Source: Pseudomonas peradeniyensis
GTDB taxonomy: Bacteria > Pseudomonadota > Gammaproteobacteria > Pseudomonadales > Pseudomonadaceae
NCBI RefSeq assembly: GCF_014268935.2
Contig: NZ_JABWRJ020000003.1
Coordinates: 434,001 to 498,000 of the forward strand
Direction of reading: 5' to 3'
DNA length: 64,000 bases
Position 1 is the stretch's first letter. Each line of letters starts with the position of its first letter. The translations under genes were made by a program, and so were the position numbers. Under the pieces are notes generated by a model that was given only the letters and a program-made list of their open reading frames with translations, was not told the origin of the DNA and searched no databases. Positions 16,035-24,996 of this stretch are shown here, piece after piece.

Positions 16035-18280
16035 CGTTTGAACAGCCCCTTGAGCGCATCCTTGAGTTCCGGGCTCACCTTGTCTCCGAGTTTTTCTTCG
16101 AGTTTTTCATCGATCTTGTCCTTCAGGCGGTTGCCGGCCAGCTTCGCGGCGACCTTGCCCAGGCCGTCCTGGTCCAGACGGCAGGCCTTGGCGCCCAGCT
16201 CCAGCGGACCACGGCAGCGCAGCGGCACTTCGACGCCGGCAAAGCGCTCGTTGACCTGGCAGGCCGGGTCGGGCATGGCGCGCTGGTCGCCCTCGACGAC
16301 GATGCCGACGTTGTAGTCCATGCCCAGCACGCGCAGGTCGAGGTCGCCATGGCCGTTGACGGTCAGGCCCGGGATGCGCGCCTTGAGGTCCGGGTTGCTG
16401 GCCACGCCGTTACGCACCACCAGGCTGCCGCGCAGTTCCTGGAAGGGCGTGTCCTTGCCCCGCTGTTCGCCGCCGAGCTGCTTGCGGTTGAGGGTGGCGA
16501 TGGCCTGGCACAGCTGCTGCTCCAGGTTGGCGTTGACCAGCACGCCGTCGTTGATGGTGAAGCTGGCGTTGCCGTTGAGGGTATCGACCAGGGCTTTCTG
16601 GCTGTTGCCGGTGGCGGTCAGGTCGCTGTTCAAGGTCAGCAGGCCTTTGACCGGCGGCGCCTGCTCCGGGCTTTCGCGCTTGATGAAGTGCTCCACCGGC
16701 ACGCGATTGATCTTGGTGTTCACGCCGATCTGCGGCACGGCGGGGCGTACGTCGACAGTGCCCTTGGCCTCGAAGGTGCCGTTGTACAGGCCGCCGCGCA
16801 GGGTCTGCAGGGTGAGCAGGCCGGCCTGGCCGCTGGCGGTCAGCTGTGCGTCACTGATCGGCAGCTTGTCCAGGGTCAGCGCGCCGAACGACAGGTCGGC
16901 CTGCAGGTCCAGGGCGCGCAGGCGGTCGACCGGCAACAGCTTGTCGTTGCTCCAGGCCACCTGGGTCGGTGCGTCGGGCAGTGGTGTGGTGCCCGCGCCA
17001 GCGACGGCGGTGGCTTCCTGCTGCCTGACCTCGGCCTGGCGCGCCGCCGTGGCGCCCTTGGCCTCTTCGCTTTTGGCCGGCAGGTAGCGATCGGCGTCGA
17101 ACGTGTCGGCTTTGAGGCGCACGCGCAATGCTTGCTTGGCGAAATCGTCCACGGCGACACGGCCGGTGAAGGTGCTGTCGTCCAGCTTCACCGCCAGGTC
17201 TTCCAGGGCCAGGCTGTTCTGCGTGCCCTGCAGGCGGGTGACCAGCTCCAGCTTCTTGAACGCCGCCGGGTCGGCGGTGGCCGGCAGCGGGTGACCGATG
17301 CCGTCAAGGAAGGTGCGCAGGTCGAACTGGGCGATGGACAGGCCGCCGCTGACCTGCGGGGCCTTGTCCAGATCACGCACGTTCAGTTCGCCCAGGGCGC
17401 GCAGCTGGTTGGCCGAGACCTTCAGGCCGCTCCAGGACGCGACATTGGCCGCCAGATCGACCAGCACCTGCCCTTGGGCAACGAAGGTCAGGGTCTTGCC
17501 GGCCAGCGGCTCGCCCGAGGTCTCGCCGGACAGGCGCATGTCCTCGAGGTTGTAGCGCTTGAGCTTGCGGTCGAAGCGCAGCTCGCCGGTCAGCTCGGTG
17601 CGTGCCTTGATGTTCGGCTGGCTGGCGCTGAGGAAGGCACTGGCCTTGAGCGCGATGTTCGCGCCTTCGTGCACGGGGCCGGTGCTCAGCTGGATGCTTT
17701 CGGCGCCGTAGGTCTGTCCGGCTTTCTCGTCGGTGTAGAGCACGCGGGCGTTATTGACGGTCAGGCTGTCGATGTCGAGCTTGACCGAGCGCTCGCTGGC
17801 TTCGGAGGTGGCTGGTGCGGCGGCTGGCGCTTCAGCCGGCGTGCTGGCCGGTGCGCCGGCGACGGTCTGCTGCGGTAGCGGCTTGCCAATGTCTTCCCAG
17901 TTGCCGTGGCCATTGGCGTCGCGGGTCAGGGTCAGGTTGAGACCCTCGACCCGCACATCGCTCATCTGCACCTCGCGGCGCAGCAGCGGCAGCACGCGCA
18001 CCGACAGACCGAGCATCTGCAGGTCGGCGAACGGCACCTTGGGGTTATTCAGCGTGGCGATGCTCGCCTCGTGCAGTTCCAGGCCCAGCCAGGGGAACAG
18101 GCTCCAGCCGATGTCGCCGTTGAGGGTCAGTTCCACATGGGCCTTGTCGCGGGCCAGCTTGCGGATTTCATCTTTGTAGTCGTTGGGATCGAAGAGGTGG
18201 GTCAGGGCGAAGCCCAGCGCCACGATGATCAGCAACAACCCGAGAAGCCCCAGCCCCAGGATTTTGCCGAACGCTTTCAT
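16031..18280 (-). CDS. asmA: AsmA family protein
   Basis: 749 residues. One N-terminal membrane helix (about 5-28) anchors a large periplasmic domain. LTHLFDPNDYKDEIRKLARDKAHVELTLNGDIGWSLFPW is the AsmA N-terminal signature. A Pro/Ala-rich linker sits at about 140-165. The C-terminal region DYNVGIVVEGD...CQVNERFAGVEVPLRC is the conserved AsmA_2 end, and the tail is highly charged and lysine-rich. AsmA-like proteins are thought to act in lipid transport between membranes and outer-membrane assembly. It is first in the operon with mutY and yggX. Confidence 0.93.
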   Translation of the reverse strand: MKAFGKILGLGLLGLLLIIVALGFALTHLFDPNDYKDEIRKLARDKAHVELTLNGDIGWSLFPWLGLELHEASIATLNNPKVPFADLQMLGLSVRVLPLLRREVQMSDVRVEGLNLTLTRDANGHGNWEDIGKPLPQQTVAGAPASTPAEAPAAAPATSEASERSVKLDIDSLTVNNARVLYTDEKAGQTYGAESIQLSTGPVHEGANIALKASAFLSASQPNIKARTELTGELRFDRKLKRYNLEDMRLSGETSGEPLAGKTLTFVAQGQVLVDLAANVASWSGLKVSANQLRALGELNVRDLDKAPQVSGGLSIAQFDLRTFLDGIGHPLPATADPAAFKKLELVTRLQGTQNSLALEDLAVKLDDSTFTGRVAVDDFAKQALRVRLKADTFDADRYLPAKSEEAKGATAARQAEVRQQEATAVAGAGTTPLPDAPTQVAWSNDKLLPVDRLRALDLQADLSFGALTLDKLPISDAQLTASGQAGLLTLQTLRGGLYNGTFEAKGTVDVRPAVPQIGVNTKINRVPVEHFIKRESPEQAPPVKGLLTLNSDLTATGNSQKALVDTLNGNASFTINDGVLVNANLEQQLCQAIATLNRKQLGGEQRGKDTPFQELRGSLVVRNGVASNPDLKARIPGLTVNGHGDLDLRVLGMDYNVGIVVEGDQRAMPDPACQVNERFAGVEVPLRCRGPLELGAKACRLDQDGLGKVAAKLAGNRLKDKIDEKLEEKLGDKVSPELKDALKGLFKR

Positions 18281-18696
18281 GGGCGAGTCCTTGTAGTCCG
18301 ATTTAGAAATTCAGCGGCGAGTATAGCGCCGTGGCACTTGGCTCTGCGTATCCGACATTTCGACAGTGGGAATGATGACAGTTCATTTATCACCTGCTCG
18401 GACCTAATCGCGGGGCCGAGACCAGCGTGGTACCTGCGTGGGAGCGGGCTAGCCCCGCGATGAGGCCCGAGCAGGCGACACAACCTCACCTGAATACGCG
18501 AAATACCGATTCAGCTGAAGAAAAAAACACGATATCAGATTGCTTTCATGTCACCCCCTGCTGGTAATCTTGCGCCCGCCCGTGGAGCCCCCGCGACCCA
18601 TTGTTGCGGGGTGCCAGCCCAAGCGGCCGGGCTGCCTTGCGTGCAGCCGAAGCAGAGCCGTCCATGCGCACAGCCCACCTACAAAAGGAACAATCC
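18281..18696. other. Intergenic region with one REP pair, upstream of the MFS gene
   Basis: 416 bp separate the divergent asmA and MFS genes. A degenerate inverted REP pair (ATCGCGGGGCCGAGACC and GCGGGCTAGCCCCGCGAT) lies at 18406-18462. The plus-strand Shine-Dalgarno AAAAGGA is at 18683-18689. I see no clear promoter. Confidence 0.5.
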
Positions 18697-20355
18697 ATGA
18701 ACAGCAGTATCACGGCGGGGGCGGTGGCGAGCGCGCCGGGCTTCCTGTCGAAGGAGCGCATCATCGCCCGCCCGGGCTTCAATCGCTGGCTGGTGCCGCC
18801 GGCGGCCCTGGCGATTCACCTGTGCATCGGCATGGCCTATGGCTTCTCGGTGTTCTGGCTGCCGCTGTCCCAGGCCCTGGGAGTCAGCGCGCCAGTGGCC
18901 TGCGCCGCCGACATGGGCTTCGTCGCCCGCCTGTTCAGCGCCGAGTGCGACTGGCCGATCTCGATGCTCAGCTGGATCTACACCCTGTTCTTCGTGTTCC
19001 TCGGCTGCTCGGCCGCGGTGCTCGGCGGCTGGCTGGAACACGCCGGCCCGCGCAAGGCCGGTCTGGTATCGGCGCTGTGCTGGTGCGGCGGCCTGCTGAT
19101 CTCGGCGATCGGCGTGAAGACCCACCAGCTGTGGCTGATGTGGCTGGGCTCGGGGGTGATCGGCGGGATCGGCCTGGGTCTGGGTTACATCTCGCCAGTG
19201 TCGACGCTGATCAAGTGGTTCCCGGACAAGCGCGGCATGGCCACCGGCATGGCGATCATGGGCTTTGGCGGGGGTGCCATGGTGGGCGCGCCGCTGGCCA
19301 CCGCGCTGATGGGCCATTTCTCCAGCCCGACCGAAGTGGGCGTATGGCAGAGCTTCGTCGCCATGGCCGCGATCTACTTCGTGTTCATGACCGCCGGCGC
19401 CCTGGCCTACCGCGTGCCGCCGACCGGCTGGAAGCCTGAAGGCTGGACGCCGCCGGCGAAGAAGGCCAACGCCATGGTCACCGACCGTCACGTGCACGTC
19501 AGCGTGGCCTGGAAGACCCCGCAGTTCGCCCTGGTGTGGCTGGTGCTGTGCCTGAACGTGTCGGCCGGTATCGGCATCCTCGGCATGGCCTCGCCGCTGC
19601 TGCAGGAAGTGTTCGCCGGCAAGCTGCTGGGCAACGAGCTGACGTTCAGTGAGCTGAACGCCGCGCAACTGGCGCAGATTGCCGCCATCGCCGCCGGTTT
19701 CACTGGCCTGCTGAGCCTGTTCAACATCGGCGGACGCTTCTTCTGGGCGTCGTTCTCCGACTACATCGGTCGCAAGAACACCTACTTCGCCTTCTTCGCC
19801 CTGGGCGTGGGCCTGTACAGCCTGGTGCCGAACATGGGGCACATCGGCAACGTGGCGCTGTTCGTGGCGGCGTTCTGCATCATCCTGTCGATGTACGGCG
19901 GCGGCTTCGCCACCGTGCCGGCGTACCTGGCCGACCTGTTCGGCACACAGATGGTCGGCGCCATCCATGGTCGGCTGCTGACCGCCTGGGCGGCGGCCGG
20001 CGTGCTCGGCCCGGTGTTGATCACCTACCTGCGCGAAGCGCAGCTGGCGGCTGGGGTGGAGCGGGCGGCGGCCTACGACATGACCCTGTACATCCTCGCC
20101 GGCCTGCTGGTGCTGGGCTTCATCTGCAACATGCTGGTGCGGCCGGTGGCGGACAAGTACTTCATGACCGATGCCGAACTGGCTGCCGAGCGGGCGCTGA
20201 GCCATGACAAGGGTGTCGATTCGGCGCGCTCGCTGGAATGGCATGCGGCGCCGGGTAGCCTGCCATTGGTGCTGCTGGCCTGGGCGGTGGTGGTGATTCC
20301 ACTGGCCTGGGGGGTGTGGATCACCCTGCAGAAGACGGCGGTGCTGTTCCATTGA
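18697..20355 (+). CDS. OFA-family MFS transporter (oxalate/formate antiporter-like)
   Basis: 552 residues from ATG 18697, with AAAAGGA 8 nt upstream; an upstream in-frame Met at 18601 has no ribosome-binding site. About 12 membrane helices plus two extra C-terminal ones (around 510-545). Typical OFA features: a periplasmic insertion after the first helix (ADMGFVARLFSAECDW), the loop DKRGMATGMAIMGFGGGA after helix 5, and DYIGRKNTYFAFFALG after helix 8. The family exchanges carboxylates, with oxalate/formate the type case. The true substrate cannot be read from the sequence and no metabolic neighbour suggests one. Confidence 0.85.
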   Translation: MNSSITAGAVASAPGFLSKERIIARPGFNRWLVPPAALAIHLCIGMAYGFSVFWLPLSQALGVSAPVACAADMGFVARLFSAECDWPISMLSWIYTLFFVFLGCSAAVLGGWLEHAGPRKAGLVSALCWCGGLLISAIGVKTHQLWLMWLGSGVIGGIGLGLGYISPVSTLIKWFPDKRGMATGMAIMGFGGGAMVGAPLATALMGHFSSPTEVGVWQSFVAMAAIYFVFMTAGALAYRVPPTGWKPEGWTPPAKKANAMVTDRHVHVSVAWKTPQFALVWLVLCLNVSAGIGILGMASPLLQEVFAGKLLGNELTFSELNAAQLAQIAAIAAGFTGLLSLFNIGGRFFWASFSDYIGRKNTYFAFFALGVGLYSLVPNMGHIGNVALFVAAFCIILSMYGGGFATVPAYLADLFGTQMVGAIHGRLLTAWAAAGVLGPVLITYLREAQLAAGVERAAAYDMTLYILAGLLVLGFICNMLVRPVADKYFMTDAELAAERALSHDKGVDSARSLEWHAAPGSLPLVLLAWAVVVIPLAWGVWITLQKTAVLFH

Positions 20356-20367
20356 GTTAGCTGGCCC

Positions 20368-20487
20368 TGGGGGCGCTTTGCGCCCCTTTCGCGACACAAG
20401 GCCGCTCCCACAGGCATTGCGTACCTTCAGGGTTACGCGGTTCCTGTGGGAGCGGCCTTGTGTCGCGATGGGCTGCGAAGCAGCCCC
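20368..20487. repeat. Convergent REP pair (GCGGCCTTGTGTCGCGA family)
   Basis: TCGCGACACAAGGCCGCTCCCACAG and its inverse copy TGTGGGAGCGGCC...TGTCGCGA lie about 38 bp apart, bounded by GGGGGCGC/GCGCCCC and GGGCTGC/GCAGCCC hairpins, between the MFS gene and hisB. Confidence 0.85.
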
Positions 20488-20560
20488 GACAGCTACTTGT
20501 ATAGACCTGTAGGCCCGTCCCGCCCCCGTAATTACTCGCCCTGCCATATGTCATCCGCGT

Positions 20561-20589
20561 TTCAAGCCGGCGCGTTCTGGGCCTATAAT
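20561..20589 (+). promoter_or_regulatory. Candidate sigma-70 promoter of hisBHAF
   Basis: A perfect -10 TATAAT (20584-20589) lies 17 bp from a weak -35 TTCAAG (20561-20566). Transcription would begin near 20596, about 30 nt before the hisB ATG at 20627. This also shows that the longer hisB frame starting at 20588 is not real. Confidence 0.6.
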
Positions 20590-20626
20590 GGAACCCTTTT
20601 CGCCCAATGATTTTGCGGAGCTGGTG

Positions 20627-21220
20627 ATGGTCGAACGTAAGGCTTCCGTCGAGCGCAATACCCTGGAAACCCAGGTCAAGTGCTCGATCAACCTCGATGG
20701 CAGCGGCAAGGCCCGATTCGAAATCGGCGTGCCTTTCCTTGAACACATGCTCGACCAGATCGCCCGACATGGGCTGATCGACCTGGACATCGAGTGCAAG
20801 GGCGACCTGCATATCGACGATCACCATACCGTCGAGGACGTCGGCATCACCCTGGGCATGGCGTTCGCCCAGGCCATCGGCGACAAGAAAGGCATCTTCC
20901 GCTACGGCCATGCCTATGTGCCGCTGGACGAAGCGCTGTCGCGCGTGGTCATCGACTTCTCGGGGCGCCCGGGCCTGCAGATGCATGTTCCCTACACCCG
21001 CGCCACCGTCGGCGGCTTCGATGTCGACCTGTTCCAGGAGTTCTTCCAGGGCTTCGTCAACCACGCCCTGGTGACCCTGCACATCGACAACCTGCGTGGC
21101 CACAACACCCACCACCAGATCGAGACCGTGTTCAAGGCTTTCGGCCGCGCCCTGCGCATGGCCGTCACCCTAGACGAGCGCATGGCCGGGCAGATGCCGT
21201 CCACCAAAGGGTGCCTGTAA
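20627..21220 (+). CDS. hisB: Imidazoleglycerol-phosphate dehydratase
   Basis: 197 residues, monofunctional (no phosphatase domain, as usual in pseudomonads). The Mn-binding histidine motifs are DDHHTVEDVG and GHNTHHQIE, and the start VERKASVERNTLETQV is the family N-terminus. It dehydrates imidazole glycerol phosphate in histidine synthesis. I start at ATG 20627 with GCGGAG upstream. Its stop codon is immediately followed by the hisH ATG, so the genes are translationally coupled. Confidence 0.97.
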   Translation: MVERKASVERNTLETQVKCSINLDGSGKARFEIGVPFLEHMLDQIARHGLIDLDIECKGDLHIDDHHTVEDVGITLGMAFAQAIGDKKGIFRYGHAYVPLDEALSRVVIDFSGRPGLQMHVPYTRATVGGFDVDLFQEFFQGFVNHALVTLHIDNLRGHNTHHQIETVFKAFGRALRMAVTLDERMAGQMPSTKGCL

Positions 21221-21859
21221 ATGCAGACGGTAGCCGTAATCGACTATGGCATGGGCAACCTGCACTCGGTGGCCAAGGCCCTCGAACACGTAGGCGCCGG
21301 CAAGGTGCTGGTGACCAGCGACGCCGCGGTGATTCGTGAGGCCGACCGCGTGGTGTTCCCCGGCGTCGGCGCGATCCGCGACTGCATGGCCGAGATCCGC
21401 CGCCTGGGCTTCGACAGCCTGGTCCGCGAGGTCAGCCAGGACCGTCCGTTCCTTGGCATCTGCGTGGGCATGCAGGCGCTGCTCGACCACAGCGAGGAAA
21501 ACGACGGCGTCGACTGCATCGGCCTGTTCCCCGGCCAGGTGCGCTTCTTCGGTAAAGACCTGAAGGAAGACGGCGAGCACCTGAAGGTGCCGCACATGGG
21601 CTGGAACGAAGTGAGCCAGACCATCGACCACCCGCTGTGGCACGACATCCCCGACCGGGCGCGCTTCTACTTCGTGCACAGCTACTACATCAACGCCGGC
21701 AAGCCGGGCCAGGTGGTCGGTCGCGGCCACTATGGCGTCGACTTCGCCGCCGCGCTGGCCGATGGCTCGCGCTTTGCCGTGCAGTTCCACCCGGAGAAGA
21801 GCCATACCCATGGCCTGCAGCTGCTGCAGAACTTCGTCGCCTGGGACGGGCGCTGGTAA
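21221..21859 (+). CDS. hisH: Imidazole glycerol phosphate synthase, glutaminase subunit
   Basis: 212 residues. Class I glutamine amidotransferase: nucleophile C81 in FLGICVGMQALLDHS, and the His-Glu pair in VQFHPEKSH near the C-terminus. It delivers ammonia from glutamine to HisF in the HisHF complex. It starts the base after the hisB stop and ends the base before the DUF2164 start. Confidence 0.97.
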   Translation: MQTVAVIDYGMGNLHSVAKALEHVGAGKVLVTSDAAVIREADRVVFPGVGAIRDCMAEIRRLGFDSLVREVSQDRPFLGICVGMQALLDHSEENDGVDCIGLFPGQVRFFGKDLKEDGEHLKVPHMGWNEVSQTIDHPLWHDIPDRARFYFVHSYYINAGKPGQVVGRGHYGVDFAAALADGSRFAVQFHPEKSHTHGLQLLQNFVAWDGRW

Positions 21860-22120
21860 ATGAGCCGATCGAAGACCAAGGCCCCGATCATCACCCTGGC
21901 CCCGGAGCAGGAGCGCGACGCGCTCGACACGCTCAAGCGCTTCCTCGAAGACCGCTTCGAGCTGCAGCTGGGGTCGTTCGAGGTGGCCGAGGTCCTCGAG
22001 CTGTTCAGCAAGGAAATTGCACCCCACTACTACAACAGGGCGATTGCCGATGTTCAGCTGCACCTCAAGGAGCGGTTCGAGAGCATCGAAAGCGACCTGT
22101 GGGCGCTCGAGAAGCCCTGA
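21860..22120 (+). CDS. DUF2164 family protein inside the his operon
   Basis: 86 residues matching the DUF2164 pattern: RDALDTLKRFLEDRFELQLGSFEVAEVLELFSKEIAPHYYNRAIADVQ, then LKERFESIESDLWALEKP. Small, charged, probably all-helical and cytosolic. Its ATG follows the hisH stop with no gap, and hisA begins 27 bp later, so it is certainly co-transcribed with histidine biosynthesis genes. No catalytic residues are obvious and no function is known to me. A role tied to HisHF or HisA is only inference. Confidence 0.88.
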   Translation: MSRSKTKAPIITLAPEQERDALDTLKRFLEDRFELQLGSFEVAEVLELFSKEIAPHYYNRAIADVQLHLKERFESIESDLWALEKP

Positions 22121-22147
22121 ACCCAACGAACAAGACAGGTTGCCAAG

Positions 22148-22885
22148 ATGCTGATTATCCCCGCTATCGATCTCAAGGACGGTGCCTGCGTACGCCTGCG
22201 CCAAGGCCGCATGGAAGACTCCACCGTATTCTCCGACGACCCGGTGAGCATGGCCGCCAAATGGGTCGAGGGTGGCTGCCGTCGCCTGCACCTGGTCGAC
22301 CTGAACGGCGCCTTCGAAGGCCAGCCGGTCAATGGTGAGGTGGTCACCGCCATCGCCAAGCGCTACCCGAACCTGCCGATCCAGATCGGCGGCGGCATCC
22401 GCTCGCTGGAAACCATCGAGCACTACGTCAAGGCCGGCGTCAGCCATGTGATCATCGGTACCAAGGCGGTCAAGCAGCCCGAGTTCGTCGCCGAAGCGTG
22501 CAAGGCCTTCCCGGGCAAGGTCATCGTCGGCCTGGATGCGAAAGACGGCTTCGTCGCCACCGACGGCTGGGCCGAAGTCAGCTCGGTGCAGGTCATCGAC
22601 CTGGCCAAGCGTTTCGAGGCCGATGGCGTCTCGGCGATCGTCTACACCGACATCGCCAAGGACGGCATGATGCAGGGCTGCAACGTGCCGTTCACCAAGG
22701 CCCTGGCCGAAGCCACCTCGATCCCTGTGATCGCCTCGGGCGGTATCCACAACCTGGGCGACATCAAGGCCCTGCTGGACGCCAAGGCCCCCGGCATCAT
22801 CGGCGCCATCACCGGTCGCGCGATCTACGAAGGCACCCTCGACGTCGCCGAGGCCCAGGCCTTCTGCGACAACTACCAAGGCTGA
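22148..22885 (+). CDS. hisA: ProFAR isomerase
   Basis: 245 residues, a (beta/alpha)8 barrel. The catalytic acid/base pair is Asp8 in IIPAIDLKDG and the aspartate in VGLDAKDGFV. Phosphate-binding loops are IQIGGGIRS and IASGGIHNL. It isomerises N'-[(5'-phosphoribosyl)formimino]-AICAR ribonucleotide. Spacing of 27 bp from the DUF2164 gene and 9 bp to hisF shows one operon. Confidence 0.97.
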   Translation: MLIIPAIDLKDGACVRLRQGRMEDSTVFSDDPVSMAAKWVEGGCRRLHLVDLNGAFEGQPVNGEVVTAIAKRYPNLPIQIGGGIRSLETIEHYVKAGVSHVIIGTKAVKQPEFVAEACKAFPGKVIVGLDAKDGFVATDGWAEVSSVQVIDLAKRFEADGVSAIVYTDIAKDGMMQGCNVPFTKALAEATSIPVIASGGIHNLGDIKALLDAKAPGIIGAITGRAIYEGTLDVAEAQAFCDNYQG

Positions 22886-22894
22886 GGAACGACC

Positions 22895-23665
22895 ATGGCA
22901 CTGGCCAAGCGCATCATCCCTTGCCTGGACGTGGACAACGGCCGGGTGGTCAAGGGCGTCAAGTTCGAGAACATCCGCGATGCCGGCGACCCGGTGGAGA
23001 TCGCCCGGCGCTACAACGAGCAGGGCGCGGACGAGATCACCTTCCTGGATATCACCGCCAGCGTCGATGGCCGTGACACCACCCTGCATACCGTCGAGCG
23101 CATGGCCAGCCAGGTGTTCATCCCGCTGACCGTCGGTGGCGGCGTGCGCACCGTGCAGGACATCCGCAACCTGCTCAACGCTGGTGCCGACAAGGTGTCG
23201 ATCAACACCGCCGCGGTGTTCAACCCGGAGTTCGTGGGTGAGGCGGCGGACCGTTTCGGTTCGCAGTGCATCGTGGTTGCCATCGACGCCAAGAAAGTAT
23301 CCGGACCGGGCGAGACGCCGCGCTGGGAGATCTTCACCCATGGCGGGCGCAAGCCGACCGGGCTGGATGCCGTCGAGTGGGCGAAGAAGATGGAAGGCCT
23401 GGGGGCCGGCGAGATCCTGCTGACCAGCATGGACCAGGATGGCATGAAGAACGGCTTCGACCTCGGGGTTACCCGGGCGATCAGCGATGCGCTGGGTATT
23501 CCGGTGATTGCCTCGGGCGGTGTGGGTAACCTGCAGCACCTGGCTGACGGCATTCTGGAAGGGCATGCCAGCGCGGTGCTGGCGGCCAGTATCTTCCACT
23601 TTGGCGAGTACACGGTGCCTGAGGCGAAGGCCTATATGGCTGCGCGTGGGATCGTCGTTCGCTGA
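22895..23665 (+). CDS. hisF: Imidazole glycerol phosphate synthase, cyclase subunit
   Basis: 256 residues, the standard length. Catalytic aspartates are in RIIPCLDVDNGRVVKG and in ILLTSMDQDGMKNG. Barrel loops VGGGVRTVQDI and IASGGVGNLQHL bind phosphate. It partners HisH to make imidazole glycerol phosphate and AICAR. It is last in the operon; a REP pair follows instead of a simple terminator. Confidence 0.97.
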   Translation: MALAKRIIPCLDVDNGRVVKGVKFENIRDAGDPVEIARRYNEQGADEITFLDITASVDGRDTTLHTVERMASQVFIPLTVGGGVRTVQDIRNLLNAGADKVSINTAAVFNPEFVGEAADRFGSQCIVVAIDAKKVSGPGETPRWEIFTHGGRKPTGLDAVEWAKKMEGLGAGEILLTSMDQDGMKNGFDLGVTRAISDALGIPVIASGGVGNLQHLADGILEGHASAVLAASIFHFGEYTVPEAKAYMAARGIVVR

Positions 23666-23673
23666 GCCATTGC

Positions 23674-23812
23674 TGGGAGGGCTTTGCCCTCCTTTCCGAC
23701 CGGTCCGACGCCTCGGCAAGGCCGCTCCCACAGGTACAGTACCAGCCTTAGGGGCAGCGCTGTACCTGTGGGAGCGGCCTTGTGTCGCGAAAGGGCCGCG
23801 AAGCGGCCCCAG
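23674..23812. repeat. Convergent REP pair between hisF and choV
   Basis: GGCAAGGCCGCTCCCACAGG and, after about 37 bp, CCTGTGGGAGCGGCCTTGTG form the inverted pair (GCGGCCTTGTGTCGCGA family), with a GGGAGGGC/GCCCTCC hairpin outside it. It lies between two convergent operons and could form the shared 3' end. Confidence 0.85.
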
Positions 23813-23817
23813 AGGCA

Positions 23818-24996
23818 TCACCCGTGGTTCTTGCCAAGCAAGGCATGGTAAAGCTCGGTATCCCCAAGAATCCCCACCACCTTGTCGTTATCCTGCAACA
23901 CCAGCTTGTTGCCGGTCTGGTAACGAATCCGCAGTGCCTCGCGCATGCCGATATCGGCGTGCACCACGGTCGGCCTGCGCTCCAGCAGCTCCACATCCTG
24001 CCCCGGTGCCCAGTTCTGCATGTCCAGCCCGTTCTGGCCCTGGCGCGCGCGCTTGAGCGAGCCTCCTTCGCCGAGGTCCAGCCATGAGTCGATTCCCGGG
24101 TCCAGGCACACCGAGCCGTTGACCCGCTTGCACTGGTCCAGGCTGCGCATCAGGCTGCGGCCGCACAGCACGTTGAGCGGGTTGGTGTGGGCGACGAAGG
24201 TGCGCACGTACTCGTCGGCCGGGTTGAGCACGATGTCTTCCGGCTTGCTGTACTGGATGATCCGCCCGTCCTTCATGATCGCGATGCGGCTGCCCAGTTT
24301 CAGGGCTTCGTCGAGGTCGTGGCTGACGAACACGATGGTCTTGCTCAGCTTGCTCTGCAGGGCCAGCAGTTCGTCCTGCAGGCCTTGGCGGATCAGCGGG
24401 TCGAGGGCCGAGAACGGCTCGTCCATCAGCAGGATGTCGGCGTCCATCGCCAGCGCCCGGGCCAGGCCCACGCGCTGCTGCATGCCGCCGGAGAGTTCGT
24501 CCGGCTTCTTGTTGCGCCACTGGGTCAGGCCCACCAGCTCGAGCTTCTCGTCGACCAGCTTGCGCCGTTCCTTCTCCGGGCGGCCCTGCATTTCCAAGCC
24601 GAAGCTGATGTTCTCGCGTACCGTCAGCCAGGGCATCAGGGCGAACTTCTGGAACACCATGGCGATGCGCTTGGTGCGCATCATCTTAAGCTCGGCCGGG
24701 GTGCAGTGGGCGATGTCGATGTGCTTGCCTTCGTGCTCGACGAACAGCTTGCCACGGCTCACGGTGTTGAGGCCGTTGATGCAGCGCAGCAGGCTGGATT
24801 TGCCCGAGCCCGACAGGCCCATCAGTACGCAGATCTCGCCCTTGTTGATGTCCAGGTTGGCCTTCTCGACGCCGACCACAAGGCCCGTCTGCTTGAGGAT
24901 CTGCTCGCGGGTCTTGCCCTGGTCGAGCAGAGAAAGCGCCTCACGCGGCTTGTTGGAGAAGATGACGTCGACGTCTTCGAAACGAATGATGCTCAT
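23818..24996 (-). CDS. choV: Choline/betaine ABC transporter ATPase
   Basis: 392 residues. OpuA/ProV-type ATPase: Walker A GLSGSGKSSLL, Q-loop FQKFALMPWLTV, signature LSGGMQQRVGLARAL, Walker B ILLMDEPFSALDPLIR and switch VSHDLDEA. The N-terminal extension with FSNKPREALSLLDQGKTREQILKQTG is typical of quaternary-ammonium transporters. The C-terminal ~120 residues carry a regulatory, CBS-like region (RPTVVHADIGMREALR... KVVGILGD). It overlaps choW by 4 nt. In Pseudomonas this core (CbcWV) is shared by several binding proteins. Confidence 0.93.
   Translation of the reverse strand: MSIIRFEDVDVIFSNKPREALSLLDQGKTREQILKQTGLVVGVEKANLDINKGEICVLMGLSGSGKSSLLRCINGLNTVSRGKLFVEHEGKHIDIAHCTPAELKMMRTKRIAMVFQKFALMPWLTVRENISFGLEMQGRPEKERRKLVDEKLELVGLTQWRNKKPDELSGGMQQRVGLARALAMDADILLMDEPFSALDPLIRQGLQDELLALQSKLSKTIVFVSHDLDEALKLGSRIAIMKDGRIIQYSKPEDIVLNPADEYVRTFVAHTNPLNVLCGRSLMRSLDQCKRVNGSVCLDPGIDSWLDLGEGGSLKRARQGQNGLDMQNWAPGQDVELLERRPTVVHADIGMREALRIRYQTGNKLVLQDNDKVVGILGDTELYHALLGKNHG

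Noticed and set aside
21170..23821. An 883-codon minus-strand frame opposite hisBHAF
   Set aside because: The plus-strand his genes are certain; the antisense frame is a codon-bias artefact.
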